NCBI GenBank assembly: GCA_001897995.1
Contig: MKRV01000286.1
Location: 62,001 to 126,000 of the forward strand
Source of the DNA: Alphaproteobacteria bacterium 65-37
Lineage (GTDB): Bacteria; Pseudomonadota; Alphaproteobacteria; Reyranellales; Reyranellaceae
DNA length: 64,000 nt
Reading direction: 5' to 3'
A model generated the notes under the pieces. That model made no database searches. It was not told the origin of the DNA and saw only the letters and a list, made by a program, of their open reading frames with translations. Made by a program: the position numbers and the translations under genes. Within the stretch, counting starts at the first letter, position 1. Each line of letters opens with the position of its first letter. This document shows positions 62,679 through 64,000 of the stretch, in pieces.

Positions 62679-63653
62679 ATGAATCGCCGTCAGCTCATCG
62701 TGGCAGGTGCTGCCGCGTTGGCCATGCCTTCGATCGTACGCGCTCAAGCCAAGTATCCCGACCGCCCCGTGCGCCTCGTGGTGCCCTTCCCGCCGGCTGG
62801 TCCGACCGACATCATCGGCCGCATGGTCGCCGAGAAGATGACCGGCTTGCTCGGCCAGAACATGATGGTCGACAACAAGGCCGGCGCCGCCGGCTCGATC
62901 GGCGCGGTCGAGGTCAAGAACGCCAAGGCGGACGGCTACACGTTCCTGTTCGCGCCCTCCTCGACGCACGCGATCAATCCGACGGCCTTCGTGAAGCCGC
63001 TCTACGATCCCATCAAGGACTTCACGCCGATCTCCTCGATCTGCGTCAACCCGCTGGTGATCGTCGCCCATCCCTCGATGCCCGACACGTTGATGGGGCT
63101 GGTCGAGCTGATGAAGAAGAACCCCGGCAAGTATTCCTACGGCTCGTCGGGCGCCGGCGGCATCACGCACCTGGCCGGTGAATATCTCAAGATGTCGGTC
63201 GGCGGCATGAACGTCGAACACATCCCCTATCGCGGCTCGATGCCGGCGCTGCAGGATATGATGTCGGGCAATGTCGCCTGGATGTTCGAGACGATCAGCA
63301 CCACCCTGCAGTTCCATCGCCAGGGCCGCGTGCGCATTCTGGGTTACGCCCATGCCAAGCGCGCGCCGGCCGCGCCCGACATTCCCACCGTGATCGAAGC
63401 GGGCGTGCCGGGCTACGAGGCCTACACCTTCAACCTGATCCTCGGACCGGCCAACACGCCGAAGGACGTCGTCGACACGATCGACCAGGCCACGCGCAAG
63501 CTGATGACCGACGCGGCGTTCATCGAATCACTGGAAAAGATCGCCGCCGTCCCCGCGCTCGACACGACGCCCGCGCGCACGGAAAAGTTCATCAAGGACG
63601 AACTCGCCAAATGGGCGCCCGTGATCCGGGCGGCCGGCGTGAAGATCGAGTAG
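62679..63653 (+). CDS. Bug-family (TctC-like) periplasmic solute-binding protein
   Basis: The 324-residue receptor has a leader with Arg pair (MNRRQLIVAGAAALAMPSIVRAQ) and family blocks LVVPFPPAGPTDIIGRMVAEK, MVDNKAGAAGSIGAVEV and HIPYRGSMPALQDMMSG. It is the fourth Bug protein in this window, again without TctA or TctB. GGGAGG upstream of ATG 62679 supports the start. It may be co-transcribed with the dienelactone hydrolase, 31 bases upstream. Confidence 0.9.
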   Translation: MNRRQLIVAGAAALAMPSIVRAQAKYPDRPVRLVVPFPPAGPTDIIGRMVAEKMTGLLGQNMMVDNKAGAAGSIGAVEVKNAKADGYTFLFAPSSTHAINPTAFVKPLYDPIKDFTPISSICVNPLVIVAHPSMPDTLMGLVELMKKNPGKYSYGSSGAGGITHLAGEYLKMSVGGMNVEHIPYRGSMPALQDMMSGNVAWMFETISTTLQFHRQGRVRILGYAHAKRAPAAPDIPTVIEAGVPGYEAYTFNLILGPANTPKDVVDTIDQATRKLMTDAAFIESLEKIAAVPALDTTPARTEKFIKDELAKWAPVIRAAGVKIE

Positions 63654-63657
63654 GAAA

Positions 63658-63671
63658 CCGCCGATCGGCGG
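63658..63671. terminator. Palindrome between convergent genes
   Basis: CCGCCGATCGGCGG is a perfect 14-bp palindrome in the 33-base gap between the Bug gene and the convergent right-edge gene. With no loop and no T-run its terminator activity is uncertain. Confidence 0.35.
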
Positions 63672-63686
63672 AGACCGGCCGGCGGG

Positions 63687-64000
63687 TCAGCGATAGCCGG
63701 CGGGCGGCGGCACGTTGCCGGGCGCCGGTGCGATCGGCGCCTGCTGCGGCATCTGCGAGGGGGTCGGCAGGTTCATGCTGCCGACGCCGGCCCCGACACC
63801 CGCCCCGGCACCTTCGCTCGGCGTGGCGACACGGCCTGCCGCATCCTGGCCGGTGGAGCTGATGTAATACCCGGCAACGGCGTTCGAGTTGTCCCCGGCC
63901 GTCTTGGCCGGCACGTCGATCATGCCGATGCGTTCGCCCTGCTTGTCGACCCGATAGCCTTCGGCATCGAGCTGATAACCTTCATTGTCCACGCGGACAC
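63687..64000 (-). CDS. Gly/Pro-rich protein of unknown function (3' part, cut by window edge)
   Basis: The last 104 codons of a gene entering from the right edge. The visible part begins with repeated short units, NEGYQLDAEGYRVDKQGERIGMID. It continues into a low-complexity Gly/Ala-rich stretch (EGAGAGVGAGVGS) and a Pro/Gln-rich end, PTPSQMPQQAPIAPAPGNVPPPAGYR. A GTG at 63992 is in frame but the frame is open beyond, so the true start is probably outside. No family was recognised. Confidence 0.6.
   Translation of the reverse strand, partial: VRVDNEGYQLDAEGYRVDKQGERIGMIDVPAKTAGDNSNAVAGYYISSTGQDAAGRVATPSEGAGAGVGAGVGSMNLPTPSQMPQQAPIAPAPGNVPPPAGYR

Overview
The window is a GC-rich stretch of bacterial chromosome, densely coding on both strands. 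No stretch without a gene exceeds about 210 bases. Gene content points to an alphaproteobacterium: a NadQ-type regulator beside nadABC, a TIGR02302/DUF4175 membrane protein, a twin-membrane HIG1 protein, Mcd and Ccr of the ethylmalonyl-CoA pathway, and an adenosylcobalamin-dependent ribonucleotide reductase. The many orphan Bug-family binding proteins, acyl-CoA dehydrogenases and Rieske oxygenases fit a soil or water heterotroph such as Reyranella or relatives. The genus is a guess. I see no rRNA, tRNA, CRISPR array, insertion sequence or phage gene.

Layout. 0-7.3 kb: the 5' part of a DegP/HtrA-type protease (cut by the left edge), a Bug-family binding protein, nrdJ, an acyltransferase, a zinc-ribbon membrane protein, a phosphoribosyltransferase and a secreted alpha/beta hydrolase. 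7.3-26.4 kb: a catabolic island. Its minus-strand left arm encodes an ABC-type binding protein, a TetR regulator, an acyl-CoA ligase and two acyl-CoA dehydrogenases. Its core holds two Rieske oxygenase alpha/beta pairs, one ferredoxin reductase and one ferredoxin, two near-twin SDR dehydrogenases, a LigB-type and a VOC-type extradiol dioxygenase, an ACMSD-like amidohydrolase, an SDR without its catalytic Tyr, TetR and GntR regulators, and a Bug binding protein. Three short divergent promoter regions (13.2, 17.65 and 21.15 kb) drive it.

26.4-37 kb: housekeeping genes (DUF4175 protein, lysA, argH, a TlpA-like thioredoxin) and the NAD de novo set nadQ-nadA-nadB-nadC, with a perfect 14-bp inverted repeat around the nadA promoter. 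37-47.7 kb: a long minus-strand run with a Bug protein, TauD-like dioxygenase, HAD phosphatase, flavin amine oxidase, HIG1 protein, cobalamin adenosyltransferase, etfB-etfA, 3-hydroxybutyryl-CoA dehydrogenase, an M81 peptidase, an Old Yellow Enzyme homologue and a small secreted protein. A divergent IclR regulator stands at its head. 47.7-64 kb: a lipoprotein, proline iminopeptidase, VOC protein, mcd and ccr, a luciferase-like flavin monooxygenase paired with an alpha/beta hydrolase, small proteins, hydrolases, a thioesterase, cysS, gltX, a dienelactone hydrolase, a fourth Bug protein, and a truncated proline-rich protein at the right edge.

The genes link at several points. Mcd, Ccr, hydroxyacyl-CoA dehydrogenase and ETF serve acyl-CoA oxidation and acetyl-CoA assimilation. 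The adenosyltransferase makes the cofactor for NrdJ and, by established knowledge, for the ethylmalonyl-CoA and methylmalonyl-CoA mutases that the pathway needs but the window does not contain. The Rieske island looks like a two-branch aromatic acid degradation unit sharing one electron-transfer chain. Its substrate cannot be read from sequence.
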